Below, in pieces: positions 16,568-25,559 of a stretch of 64,000 bases of DNA. How positions within the stretch are numbered: the first letter of the stretch is position 1; each line of letters opens with the position of its first letter. Where the stretch lies: the NCBI GenBank assembly GCA_963794995.1, contig CAWCFV010000002.1, positions 1,736,001 to 1,800,000 on the forward strand, written 5' to 3'. Source of the DNA: CAWCFV01 sp963794995 (GTDB taxonomy: Bacteria; Actinomycetota; Actinomycetes; JACCUZ01). The position numbers were made by a program, and so were the translations under genes. Below the pieces are notes generated by a model. That model made no database searches, had not been told where the DNA came from, and was given only the letters and a program-made list of their open reading frames with translations.

Positions 16568-17818
16568 TCACAGGTCGCGGGGCGGGAGCTCCCACTCGGT
16601 GCCGTCAGCGGTGTCTCGGACCTCGACGCCCGCGGCGACGAGCCGGTCGCGGACCAGGTCGGAGGTGGCGAAGTCCTTCGCGTCGCGCGCCGCCCGGCGC
16701 ACGTCGATGAGCGCCTCGACGAACGGTCCGACCGACTGCGACGGGTCGGCGGCCCCCTGCTCCGCCAGCTCGCCGAGACGGACGACCAGCGCACGAAGCA
16801 CCCGTCGGGCCTCGTCCGCGTCGTCGCTCTGCAGGGTGTCGGACTGCCACGCGGCGATGGCCCTCTCCAGACCGAGGACGGCGGCGACGCAGCCGTCGAC
16901 GTCACGGGCGCCGAGCGCGGCGTCGAACGCGGTCCGCGCCCGGTCGGCCTCGTCGCGCAGCGACAGCGCGGGCTCGACGGCCGCGGCGGCGGGGGGGACG
17001 GGCGCGGCCGACCCCGCAAGGCCACCGGCCGGGGCGCCGCGCAGCAGGGCGGACAGGTCGTCCAGCGGCAGGACCGCACCCGCGGCGAAGGTGGTCGTGG
17101 CCCCGCGGCGCCGAACGCTCACCAGCCCGTTGCCGGACACCGAGGCGGTGCGCGCCGCGACGTCGACGACGAGGGCGGTGTGCTCGTCGACACCGAGGAC
17201 GCCGACGTCGTCCGGCAGCTGGGCCTCGAGCCGGACCAGCCGCTCCTCGCCGAGGTAGCAGAACCGGGTGTCGTGGGTCGCGCCCTCCTTGTTGTCGTAG
17301 TGCGGCACGACCGCGGCGGCGACGCCGGTGAGCTCGCCCAGCAGGTCGAGCCCCTCGACCCACTCCGGGTCCGCGCCGACCTTGTAGATCTCGTAGACGG
17401 GCACCGCGTGGCTGCCCATGGTGAGCGCCGCGGCGCTGCCCAGCACCACCGTTCCGCCCCGGCGCACGACGTCGGCGAGCGCGCCCGGCACGGGCGTTCC
17501 CCGCCAGCGACGGAGGGCGTACGTCGGGCTGCCCGGTCCCGCGAACACCCAGCCGGCCCGGTCGAGCAGGGCGAGCGCCTTCTCCTGCTGGGCGGAGGTC
17601 TCGCCACCGGACCACCTCGCGACCTCCACCTGGCGGCCGACACTCTGCGTGAAGTAGCCCTGGGTGCGGGTGACGAGCTCGTCGCGGTTGGTCTGGAAGG
17701 CGAACGGGGTGTCGAGCATCACCGCGGGCCCGCGCGGGCACGTGGCGAACACCTCGCGGTGCACCTTGGCCATGGTCGGGGCGGTCTCGCCCGACCCCAT
17801 CACGACGAGCCGGCTCAT
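16568..17818 (-). CDS. peptidase E/cyanophycinase-like domain fused to a CysRS C-terminal-like domain
   Basis: Residues 1 to about 250 form a class I glutamine-amidotransferase-like domain of the peptidase E/cyanophycinase type. It begins RLVVMGSGETAPTM, has FAGPGSPTYALRRW, and carries a nucleophile-elbow candidate VLGSAAALTMGSHAVP. After a Pro/Ala linker, residues about 300-416 resemble the DALR and anticodon-end region of CysRS: AKDFATSDLVRDRLVAAGV followed by DTADGTEWEL parallels the tail of the cysS product in this window. No synthetase catalytic core is present. The ATG overlaps the upstream hydrolase stop (ATGA), so the pair is coupled. Substrate unknown. Confidence 0.75.
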   Translation of the reverse strand: MSRLVVMGSGETAPTMAKVHREVFATCPRGPAVMLDTPFAFQTNRDELVTRTQGYFTQSVGRQVEVARWSGGETSAQQEKALALLDRAGWVFAGPGSPTYALRRWRGTPVPGALADVVRRGGTVVLGSAAALTMGSHAVPVYEIYKVGADPEWVEGLDLLGELTGVAAAVVPHYDNKEGATHDTRFCYLGEERLVRLEAQLPDDVGVLGVDEHTALVVDVAARTASVSGNGLVSVRRRGATTTFAAGAVLPLDDLSALLRGAPAGGLAGSAAPVPPAAAAVEPALSLRDEADRARTAFDAALGARDVDGCVAAVLGLERAIAAWQSDTLQSDDADEARRVLRALVVRLGELAEQGAADPSQSVGPFVEALIDVRRAARDAKDFATSDLVRDRLVAAGVEVRDTADGTEWELPPRDL

Positions 17819-18675
17819 GCCGACCCCTCCACCCGGGCGGCCAGGGCCAGCAGGTCGGCGGCCATCCGGTCCGGCTGCTGGGCGTGCAGGTCGTGGTGCG
17901 CGCCGACGTAGCGCGACACGACCACGTCGGGCAGCAGCTCCTCGGCGTCCTGCAGACCCGCGCGCGGGTCGTCTCCGCCGGCCGGTACGGCGACCGCCAG
18001 CAGCGCGGGCACCTCGACCTTGCCGAACAGCGGTCGCGGGTCGATCTCCCACAGCGACCGCAGGATCTCGCGGTGGTGCTCGCGGGTGAGCCGGGCGCGG
18101 GCCAGGCCGTCGACCTCGACGAGGTTCCCCAGCTGGCCCTCGACGCCGTCCGGCGGGAAGCCGGCGAACCAGCCGCGGAAGCGCTCGACCAGCTCGGCGT
18201 ACGACGTACCGTCCATGACCGGGGGCGCGAGCTCGGCCCAGCACTCGTCGAAGGTGCGGTACCGCTCGCCGAGCCGGATGAAGCCGCCGTCGACGAACGC
18301 CGCCGCCGCGACCCCGCCGTGCTCGGCTGCGAGGTGCAGCACGACGTTTCCTCCCCAGGACTGCCCGGCGACCACCGGCGCGCGGTCACCGACCAGCCCC
18401 AGCTCGGCGCACAGGGCCGCCAGGTCGGCCGCGCACTGCGGGGTGGAGTAGCCGTGGTCGACCTGCTCGGACCGGCCGTGGCCGCGCTGGTCGACCGCCA
18501 CGACCTCGTGCCCCGCCTCGGCCAGCCGCCGGGCCGTGCCGTCCCACAGCCGGGCGTTGGACGAGAGCCCGTGGACCAGCAGGAAGGGACGCCGGTCCCC
18601 GTCCGCGCGGCGTAGCGCCAGCCGGGGGCCGCCGGTGGGGCGGACCTCGTCGTCGTACAGCTCGATGGTGCTCAC
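17815..18675 (-). CDS. alpha/beta hydrolase
   Basis: The 286-residue protein has the oxyanion motif LLVHGLSSNARLW, DQRGHGRSE, the nucleophile elbow AGQSWGGNVV and a late catalytic His in YVGAHHDLHA. It resembles haloalkane-dehalogenase-like or esterase-type hydrolases, but a substrate cannot be named. The GTG start (STIELYDDE) is preceded by TAGGTT at 10 nt, less tidy than the leaderless starts nearby. It is translationally coupled to the peptidase-E-like gene downstream. Confidence 0.85.
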   Translation of the reverse strand: MSTIELYDDEVRPTGGPRLALRRADGDRRPFLLVHGLSSNARLWDGTARRLAEAGHEVVAVDQRGHGRSEQVDHGYSTPQCAADLAALCAELGLVGDRAPVVAGQSWGGNVVLHLAAEHGGVAAAAFVDGGFIRLGERYRTFDECWAELAPPVMDGTSYAELVERFRGWFAGFPPDGVEGQLGNLVEVDGLARARLTREHHREILRSLWEIDPRPLFGKVEVPALLAVAVPAGGDDPRAGLQDAEELLPDVVVSRYVGAHHDLHAQQPDRMAADLLALAARVEGSA

Positions 18676-18688
18676 GTCCGTCCCGAAC

Positions 18689-20056
18689 CTAGTTGGCCCC
18701 GCCCGCGGCGGCGACCCTCTTCGCCAGCTCCCGCGCCACGGGATGCAGGGCCTCGGACCACGCCGGGTGCGGGTGCACGTGCTCGGCCAGCACCGCGGCC
18801 GGTACGCCGGTGCGGACGGCCAGCGCCAGCTCGCCGCCCCACGAGTCGGCCTGCGGTGCCACCAGTGCGGCACCGACAACGGTCCCGTCCCGGGAGGCCA
18901 GCAGCTCGACCCGACCGGCGACGGCGGGGCGCTCGACGAATGCACGCGCGGTGTCGCCGACGTCGAACGTGGCGCTGACCAGCTCCTCGTCGGCGCTCTG
19001 CGTGGTGACGCCGACGCAGGACACGGCAGGGTCGGTGTAGACGACGCGCGGGATGGCCCGGTAGTCGGCGTCCCGGCCCCGGCCGAGCAGCTCGTCGGCG
19101 ACGATCTCGGCCTGGTAGCCCGCCGTGTGGGTGTACGGCGCGACCCCGGTGACGTCGCCGACCGCGAACACGTCGGGCAGCGGGCCGTTTGCACCCAGGA
19201 CCCGGCACCGCGGGTCGGTCCGCAGGGCCCCGTCGTCCGGCGTGATCCCCAGCGTCTCGAGGCCCAGCCCGTCACCCCGCGGCCGGCGTCCGCCTGCGAC
19301 GAGCAGCCGGTCGGCCTCCAGGACCTGCCCGCCGGAGAGGTGCAGCCGGACGCCCCCGCCGGCCCGCTCCACCCGGGTCGCCGCGGCGTCCAGGTGCACG
19401 TCGACCCCGTCGCGCCGGAGGGCGTCGGCCACCAGGTCGCCGACCCAGGGCTGCTCGGAGGCCAGCAGCCGCGGCGCCATCTCGACGAGCGTGACCCGGC
19501 TCCCGAGCCGGGCGAAGGCCTGGCCCAGCTCGCAGCCGACCGCACCGCCCCCCAGGACGAGCAGCCGTTCCGGGCGCTCGGTCACCGACAGCGCCTCGGC
19601 ACTGTCCCACGCGTCGACGTCGTCGATCCCGTCGACGGGGGGCGTGACGGGGGCGCTGCCGGTCCCGACGACGAGCGCCCGCGTCCAGCCCAGCGCCACC
19701 CGGTCGCCCGCCGGGGTCACCACGGACAGAGAGCCCGGTCCGGTGACCGACGCGGTGCCGCGGAGCAGCCGGACACCGCCCTCGACCATCGACCCGGCCG
19801 TCGCGGTGTCGTCGCGGTGCTCGGCCGCCTCGTCGCGGCGGCGGACGGCCTCGTCCCAGCCGGCCCCGGCCGCCGCGGCCAGCAGGAGCGCCTTGCTCGG
19901 GATGCAGGCGACGTAGGGGCACTCGCCACCGACGCGGAACGCCTCGACCACCACCACGTCGACCCCGGCGGCGGCCAGCGCCTCGGCGACGGGCTGCCCG
20001 CCGGATCCGGCTCCCACGACGACGACCTCGGCGCTGCGCTGCTGTCCGGTCACCAC
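18689..20056 (-). CDS. class I pyridine nucleotide-disulfide oxidoreductase
   Basis: The 455-residue flavoprotein has an FAD-binding VVVVGAGSGGQPVAEALAAAG, the redox-active pair in GGECPYVACIPSKALL (CxxxxC), an NAD(P) Rossmann motif VLGGGAVGCELGQAFARLG, FAVGDVTGVAPYTH, and the C-terminal active-site base in HPHPAWSEALHP. This is the layout of dihydrolipoyl dehydrogenase and mercuric or mycothione reductases. Mycothione reductase is an attractive idea given mshA/mshD, but sequence alone does not settle it. It is followed by the hydrolase gene after 13 nt. Confidence 0.87.
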   Translation of the reverse strand: MVTGQQRSAEVVVVGAGSGGQPVAEALAAAGVDVVVVEAFRVGGECPYVACIPSKALLLAAAAGAGWDEAVRRRDEAAEHRDDTATAGSMVEGGVRLLRGTASVTGPGSLSVVTPAGDRVALGWTRALVVGTGSAPVTPPVDGIDDVDAWDSAEALSVTERPERLLVLGGGAVGCELGQAFARLGSRVTLVEMAPRLLASEQPWVGDLVADALRRDGVDVHLDAAATRVERAGGGVRLHLSGGQVLEADRLLVAGGRRPRGDGLGLETLGITPDDGALRTDPRCRVLGANGPLPDVFAVGDVTGVAPYTHTAGYQAEIVADELLGRGRDADYRAIPRVVYTDPAVSCVGVTTQSADEELVSATFDVGDTARAFVERPAVAGRVELLASRDGTVVGAALVAPQADSWGGELALAVRTGVPAAVLAEHVHPHPAWSEALHPVARELAKRVAAAGGAN

Positions 20057-20075
20057 CCCACCCTCCCGGACGGCG

Positions 20076-21035
20076 TCAGAACGCCGCGCGCACGACGCCG
20101 ACCGGCAGACCGCCGCCCAGCAGCGGTGCCTCGGCCTGCTCGTCGAGCACCGCGGCGCTGACGCCGAGGGCGCGCAGGGCAGCCGCCATCACCGGGGGCC
20201 GGGCCCGCTGCCCGCCGTCCTCGATCTTCAGCGCCACGACCCGCCCGTCCGGCAGTGCCGCCGCGTAGACCCCCTCGGCGCCGTCCTTGGCGACCAGGCC
20301 GGGGACGCCGGCAACCAGTGCCGTGACGTCGCGCCGGGTGCCGCCGAGCCACTGCGGGTGGTGGCGGATCGCCTCGGCCACCCGGTGCTCCGGTGTGCCG
20401 GGAGACGCCGTGGCGATCGCGACGAACGCCCGGGCGAGCCCGGTCAGGGACAGCGCGAGCAGGGGCGCTCCGCACCCGTCGACGCCGGTCGCGGCGATCC
20501 CTTCCCCGGCGAGCCGCTCGACCGTGGCGACGAGCTGCCGCTGCAGCGGGTGCTGCGGGTCGAGGTAGCCCTCGGTCGGCCAGCCGTTGACCACGCAGGT
20601 GGCCAGCATCGCGGCGTGCTTGCCGGAGCAGTTCATCAGCACCCGGGCCTGCTGCCCGCCGGCCGCCACGAACGCGATCTTCTCCGCCTCGTCCACCGGC
20701 CAGTCCGGCGGGGTGCGCAGCGCCGTCTCGTCGAGGCCCGCATCGGCCAGCACCCGGTGCACGCCCTCGATGTGGAACGGCTCGCCGGAGTGGCTGGCAC
20801 AGGTCAGCGCGAGCAGCGCGCCGTCGAGGTCCAGCCCTGCCTCGAGCATCCCCACGGCCTGCAGCGGCTTGTTCGACGAGCGCGGGAACACCGGTGCGTC
20901 GGGGTCGCCCAGCGCCAGCACCCGGCTGCCGTCGGCGGCCAGCGCCAGGACCGTGCCGTGGTGGTGCCCCTCGACGAACCCCGAGCGGACGACCTCGGCG
21001 ACGACAGGGGCGGGGTGCTGCGGGGTGTCGGCCAC
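20076..21035 (-). CDS. asparaginase, class 3 (ReAV-like)
   Basis: The 319-residue protein belongs to the asparaginase family typified by the Rhizobium etli enzyme. It has FPRSSNKPLQA with paired serines, CASHSGEP, NCSGKHAAM (the C-x-x-K zinc site) and a second Cys in GVDGCGAPLLAL. These agree with the zinc ligands and catalytic serines reported for that class. It hydrolyses asparagine to aspartate and ammonia. The GTG start lies 6 nt after TAGGGT and lacks a ribosome-binding site. It heads the flavoprotein/hydrolase group. Confidence 0.88.
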   Translation of the reverse strand: MADTPQHPAPVVAEVVRSGFVEGHHHGTVLALAADGSRVLALGDPDAPVFPRSSNKPLQAVGMLEAGLDLDGALLALTCASHSGEPFHIEGVHRVLADAGLDETALRTPPDWPVDEAEKIAFVAAGGQQARVLMNCSGKHAAMLATCVVNGWPTEGYLDPQHPLQRQLVATVERLAGEGIAATGVDGCGAPLLALSLTGLARAFVAIATASPGTPEHRVAEAIRHHPQWLGGTRRDVTALVAGVPGLVAKDGAEGVYAAALPDGRVVALKIEDGGQRARPPVMAAALRALGVSAAVLDEQAEAPLLGGGLPVGVVRAAF

Positions 21036-21041
21036 CCCGCG

Positions 21042-21047
21042 ACCCTA
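21042..21047 (-). promoter_or_regulatory. -10 element, leaderless promoter of the asparaginase gene
   Basis: TAGGGT on the minus strand ends 6 nt before the GTG start. Confidence 0.6.
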
Positions 21048-21089
21048 GGACGGCCGGCGCGACGTCCCCGCGGCGGCCGGCAGTACGGG

Positions 21090-21638
21090 CTAGCGCTCGG
21101 CGAGCAGGTCGTCGACCGTGGCACTGCCGCTCTTGTAGCGGGCGGCGACCTCGGCGGTCAGGGCGTCCATGACGACCTGCACCGCGCGCCGGTCCTCGGA
21201 GATGCCGTGCTCGAACTCCTCCAGCCGCCCGAGGGCGGCGCGCAGGTCGTCGTCGGAGCGGTTCTCGACGTCGGAGACACCCACGTCGGCGACGACCTGC
21301 TCGACCAGCCGACGGTGCTCGTCGACCCGCGACGGCTCCACCCGCAGGAACCGGCCGAGCCCGTGGTCGCTGCGCCCGGCGTCGGCGAGGACCGCGGACA
21401 GGTGCTCGACGATCTTGTCCCCGCCGCCGGCGCGGCGGGCCAGCTCGGCACGCAGGATGTCCATCCGCCCCTGGAGCATCCGGCGGATGTAGGAGAGGTC
21501 GGCCTCCTCCTGCTCGGCCTCGCGCCGGCGGGACCGCAGCTCGTCGAGGTCGAGGCCGGCGAGGTCCGTGGCGAACCCCTCGCCCAGGACCTTGTCGATC
21601 CGGCGGCGGCCGTTCGGGTAGGGCTCGTGGCTGGTCAT
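21090..21638 (-). CDS. rsiG: RsiG-type c-di-GMP-responsive anti-sigma factor (AmfC-like)
   Basis: The 182-residue, mostly coiled-coil protein carries two copies of the RsiG c-di-GMP signature E(X)3S(X)2R(X)3Q(X)3D. The first is E45-S49-R52-Q56-D60, the second E143-S147-R150-Q154-D158. In Streptomyces, RsiG bound to c-di-GMP sequesters the sporulation/motility sigma factor WhiG. Older annotations call the family aerial mycelium formation protein. The C terminus YKSGSATVDDLLAER is intact. The ATG overlaps the stop of the BKACE gene (ATGA). Its sigma partner is not in the window. Confidence 0.9.
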   Translation of the reverse strand: MTSHEPYPNGRRRIDKVLGEGFATDLAGLDLDELRSRRREAEQEEADLSYIRRMLQGRMDILRAELARRAGGGDKIVEHLSAVLADAGRSDHGLGRFLRVEPSRVDEHRRLVEQVVADVGVSDVENRSDDDLRAALGRLEEFEHGISEDRRAVQVVMDALTAEVAARYKSGSATVDDLLAER

Positions 21639-22504
21639 CGGGACTCCCCAGGGCTGTCCGGTGCGGTGCGGTCCTTGACGCGCAGCATCTCGCGCGCCTC
21701 GTCGGTGGTCATCGGCGGTCGTTGGGCCAGGCGGGCCAGCTCGGCGGCGCGGGCCACCAGCTCGTCGTTGCCGCTGACCGGCCGTCCGCGGGCAAAGGTG
21801 AGGGTGTCCTCCATGCCGACCCGCAGGTGCCCGCCGCACGACAGGGCGGCGAGCGCCACCGTCAGGGAGGTCCGGCCGATGCCCGTAGCGCCCCACGAGC
21901 AGCCGTCGGGAAGGGCGGCCACCGCGGCCACCAGGGCGGCGGCAGTGCCCGGCATCCCGCCGGGGACGCCCATGACGAGGTCGCAGTGCACCTGGCCGCC
22001 GTAGGGCGCGCCGTAGGTGTCGAGCAGGCGGTGCAGCGACGCGACGTGGCCCAGGTCGAACAGCTCGAACTCGGGCACGACCTCGGCGGCCTGGCTGCGC
22101 TGGTAGAGCTCGGCCATGAACGGCCACGGGTTGGCGAAGACGGCGTCGCCGAAGTTGGTCGTGCCGCAGGTCAGCGAGCACGAGTCGGGCTGGGCCTCGA
22201 GGACCTGCAGCCGGGCCTCGAAGGGGTCGGTGACCGACCCGCCGGTGCTCAGCTGCACGACCAGCGACGTGGACTGGCGCAGCGCGTCGACGGTGGCCCG
22301 GAGCCGGCCGAGGTCGAGGGTGGGTCGGGCGTCGTCGTCGCGGATGTGCACGTGCACCATCGCGGCTCCGGCCGCCTCGCAGGCCTTGGCGCTGGACACC
22401 AGCTCGTCGAGGGTGACCGGCAGCGCGGGTGCGTCCGCCTTCTCGGTCTCGGCCCCGGTGGGGGCGACCGTGATCAGCGTGCGCGCGGGTGCCGACGGAG
22501 CCAC
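21635..22504 (-). CDS. beta-keto acid cleavage enzyme (BKACE, DUF849)
   Basis: The 289-residue TIM-barrel protein is of the 3-keto-5-aminohexanoate cleavage family, which condenses a beta-keto acid with acetyl-CoA. The N-terminal VAPTGAETEK, the zinc-binding HVHIRDDDARPTLD, SLTCGTTNFGD and the C-terminal GGHLRVGMEDTLTFARG are all family features. The keto-acid substrate cannot be deduced. The GTG start lies 6 nt after CACGAT, a possible leaderless arrangement. It is cotranscribed with rsiG, whose start overlaps its stop. Confidence 0.9.
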   Translation of the reverse strand: MAPSAPARTLITVAPTGAETEKADAPALPVTLDELVSSAKACEAAGAAMVHVHIRDDDARPTLDLGRLRATVDALRQSTSLVVQLSTGGSVTDPFEARLQVLEAQPDSCSLTCGTTNFGDAVFANPWPFMAELYQRSQAAEVVPEFELFDLGHVASLHRLLDTYGAPYGGQVHCDLVMGVPGGMPGTAAALVAAVAALPDGCSWGATGIGRTSLTVALAALSCGGHLRVGMEDTLTFARGRPVSGNDELVARAAELARLAQRPPMTTDEAREMLRVKDRTAPDSPGESR

Positions 22505-23500
22505 CCGTGCATCGTGTCACGTCCCGGGTGGCAGCCGGAGCGGAGTCGGCCGAACGACCGGCCGTCGACGACACCCGGCCGGTCCGGCGACTACCACGCA
22601 TTTGGTGCCTGTTGCGTGCTCAACACCCGGCCCGCACCTGCCGATGCGAACAGGGACCGGGTGGCACGCCGCGTACACGCGGGGCGGCCGCCCGGATGAC
22701 GCCGGACGTCCATGACTCGGGGAAGGAGGTGGCTCGTGCCCGAGGGTGCCCTCCTCACCCACACCGTCGAGTCCGTGCTGCGTGACCTGGCCGACTCGCG
22801 GGCGACCGGCTGCCTCCTCGTCCGTGACCAGGAGGGCGACGAGGCCGAGGTCTTCCTGCGCGACGGGCAGGTCTACGCCGTCAGCGTCCCCGGCCGCCGC
22901 GTGCTGCTCGGGGTCCGGCTCATGTCCCGGGGTGCCCTGACCCCCGAGGGCCTGGCCGAGGCGCTGGAGATCCAGCGGACCGAGCTGCAGGGGTGGCGCC
23001 TGGGCGAGCTGCTGGTGCACCTCGGCTACGTCGAAATCTCCGTGGTCGAGGAGTTCGTCGTCGAACAGCTCAAGGACGGGCTCACCGACCTGCTGGGCTG
23101 GCCGGTGGCCGCCTGGAAGTTCCGGAAGAACAAGAAGACCCGCCAGGACGTGGCGCCCCCGACCCCGGTCGCCCAGCTCCTCGACGACCTGCGGGAGCGG
23201 GCCACGACCTGGGAGACGATCGTCGCGGCAACCGGCGGGCCGGACGCCGTGCCGGTGCTCGATGCCGCATCCCCCTCCGACGAGGTGGCCCTCGGGCCCA
23301 ACGAGTGGGCGCTGCTGTGCAAGGTCGACGGTGCGCGCCACGTCGCCGAGCTGGCTGTCGAGTGCGGTTTCACGCTGTTCGAGGCCGGCCAGGTCGTGAT
23401 GCGCCTGGCCGAGGCCGGTCTGGTGGCCGTCCCGTCGGCGTCGGTGGCCGACGACGCCATCGCCGTCGAGGAGCTGGTGCTCGAGCCGGCCGCACCGGAC

Positions 23501-23545
23501 GAGGTCGACGAGGTCGACGAGGTCGACGAGGTCGACGAGGTCGAC
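23501..23545 (+). repeat. 9-bp tandem repeat GAGGTCGAC, five copies
   Basis: Five exact copies encode an acidic Glu-Val-Asp tract linking the N-terminal domains to the coiled coil. Confidence 0.9.
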
Positions 23546-23657
23546 GAGGTCGTCGGGGTTGTCGGGGAGGACGGGGAGGACGGGGAGGACGACGCGTCCG
23601 CCGTTCGCGCCGAGGCGACCGAGCTGGTGCTCCCGGTCGTCGCCCTGGACGAGCTGG

Positions 23658-24110
23658 CCGCCCGCGAGGAAGCCGAGCGCGCCGCCGCCGAGGAAGCCGA
23701 GCGCGCCGCTGCCGAGCAGGCCGCCCGCGAGGAAGCCGAGCGCGCCGCCGCCGAGCAGGCTGCCGCCGAGCGCGCCGCCGCTGAGCAGGCTGCCCGCGAG
23801 GAAGCCGAGCGCGTCGCCGCCGAGCAGGCCGCCCGCGAGGAAGCCGAGCGCGCCGCCGCCGAGCAGGCTCGCCCGCGAGGAAGCCGAGCGCGCCGCCGCC
23901 GAGCAGGCCGCCCGCGAGGAAGCCGAGCGCGCCGCCGCCGAGCAGGCCGCCCGCGAGGAAGCCGAGCGCGCCGCCGCCGAGCAGGCCGCCCGCGAGGAAG
24001 CCGAGCGCGCCGCCGCCGAGCAGGCTGCCGCCGAGCAGGCCGCCCGCGAGGAAGCCGAGCGCGCCGCCGCCGAGCAGGCTGCCGCCGAACAGGCCGCCCG
24101 CGAGGAAGCC
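23658..24110 (+). repeat. 39-bp tandem repeats encoding AREEAERAAAEQA units
   Basis: About ten near-identical 13-residue units, some shortened, run in series. An extra C at 23870 breaks the reading frame between units. The heptad-like Ala/Glu pattern predicts a long charged helix. Confidence 0.88.
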
Positions 24111-24359
24111 GAGGAGGCCGAGCGCCGTCGCGTCGCGGGCGAGACCAAGCGCCTGCAGGAGGCAGAGATCCTGCACCGCGAGCTCGAGGCGCTCGCCCAG
24201 AAGGAGGCTGCGGCGCGGGCCGACCGGGCCGAGGCGCGGCGCCGCGCCAAGGCCGAGGAGAAGGCTGCCGCCGAGGCCGCCGAGGCCGAGGCCCGCGAGC
24301 AGGAGCGACGTGAGCGCGAGGAGGCGGAGCGCGCCGAGCGCGCCGCCGCCGAGGAGCCG

Positions 24360-24758
24360 GCCTGGGCCGACCACCGCAGCTGGCTGGACGCCGAGCGCGC
24401 CGCCGCCGAGGAGCAGGCCTGGGCCGACCACCGGGTCGTCCTGGACGCCGAGCGCGCCGCCGCGGAGCCCGACGCCTGGGCCGACCACACGGCCTGGCTG
24501 GCGCAGGCCCGGGCAGCTGTCGAGGCCGACGCCTGGGCCGCCCACGGGATCTGGCTCGCCGAGGTCCGGGCGGCCGCCGAGGAGCAGGCCTGGGCCGACC
24601 ACGGCCACTGGCTGGCCGTCGAGCGCGCCGCCGCCGAGGAGCAGGCGTGGGCCGACCACCGGGTCGTCCTGGACGCCGAGCGCGCCGCCGCCGAGGAGCA
24701 GGCCTGGGCCGACCACCAGGTCGTGCTCGACGAGGAGGCTGCCCGTCAGGCCGCCGAG
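24360..24758 (+). repeat. 57-bp tandem repeats encoding 19-residue AWADH units, seven copies
   Basis: Units start with AWADH or AWAAH at exact 57-bp intervals (24360, 24417, 24474 and so on to 24702). Each continues with a hydrophobic pair, Leu/Asp, then ERAAAEEQ-like residues. Conserved Trp and His positions set this block apart from the flanking Ala/Glu repeats. Confidence 0.88.
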
Positions 24759-25067
24759 GAGGCAGCCGAGCTGGCCGCCCGGGAGGCGGCCGAGCGCGCC
24801 GCCGCCGAGGCCGACCGGCAGGCCGCTCTGCGCGCTGCCCGGATCCAGGCGGAGCGCGAGCTCGCCGAGGAAGCCACCCGCCGGGCGAGGCTGGCCGCCG
24901 AGAAGGCCGCCCAGCAGGAGGCCGAGCGGATCGCCGCCCGCGAGGCGAAGCGTCTCGAGCGGGAGGAAGCCGACCGCCTTGCCGCCGAGGCCGCCGAGGC
25001 GATCGCCGCTGCTGAGGCAGAGCGGATCGCCGAGGAGGCTCGGGAGGCCGAGCAGGCCGCCGCCGAC

Positions 25068-25271
25068 GCCGAGCGCCTCGCCCAGGAGCAGGCCGCCGCC
25101 GAGCAGGCCGCCGCCGACGCCGAGCGCCTCGCCCAGGAGCAGGCCGCCGCCGAGCAGGCCGCAGCCGACGCCGAGCGCCTCGCCCAGGAGCAGGCCGCCG
25201 CCGAGCAGGCCGCAGCCGACGCCGAGCGCCTCGCCCAGGAGCAGGCCGCCGCCGAGCAGGCGGACGCCGCA
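25068..25271 (+). repeat. 51-bp tandem repeats encoding 17-residue ERLAQEQAAAEQAAADA units, four copies
   Basis: Units begin at 25071, 25122, 25173 and 25224 with almost no base differences, implying recent expansion. Confidence 0.88.
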
Positions 25272-25514
25272 CGCCTCGAGGCCGAGCAGGCCGCCGCGGA
25301 GGCCGCACGCATCGTGGCCGAGCGCGAGGACGACGAGCGCGAGGCGCAGCAGGTCCCGACGCAGGGCCGGGCGTCGGACCCCGACTCCGGGGCGCTGGCC
25401 GCCACGGCCGCGAACCTGCTCACCGAGCTGACCCACTCCGGCCCGGCCGAGGTGGCTGCCGCAGCCGACGCCGAGCCGGCGGTCGCACCCGTCGAGGACC
25501 TCGACGCCGACGAG

Positions 25515-25559
25515 TGCTGCCGATGCTGCCGATGCTGCCGATGCTGCCGATGCTGCCGA
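25515..25559 (+). repeat. 9-bp tandem repeat TGCTGCCGA, five copies
   Basis: Five exact copies. In the frame of the conserved C terminus they encode Ala-Ala-Asp repeats; in the frame of the preceding coiled coil they would encode Cys-Cys-Arg. The frame break lies at their left edge. Confidence 0.9.

Noticed and set aside
23658..25271. Regular repeats that could suggest a CRISPR array.
   Set aside because: Units are contiguous, without unique spacers, and encode in-frame helical protein repeats.
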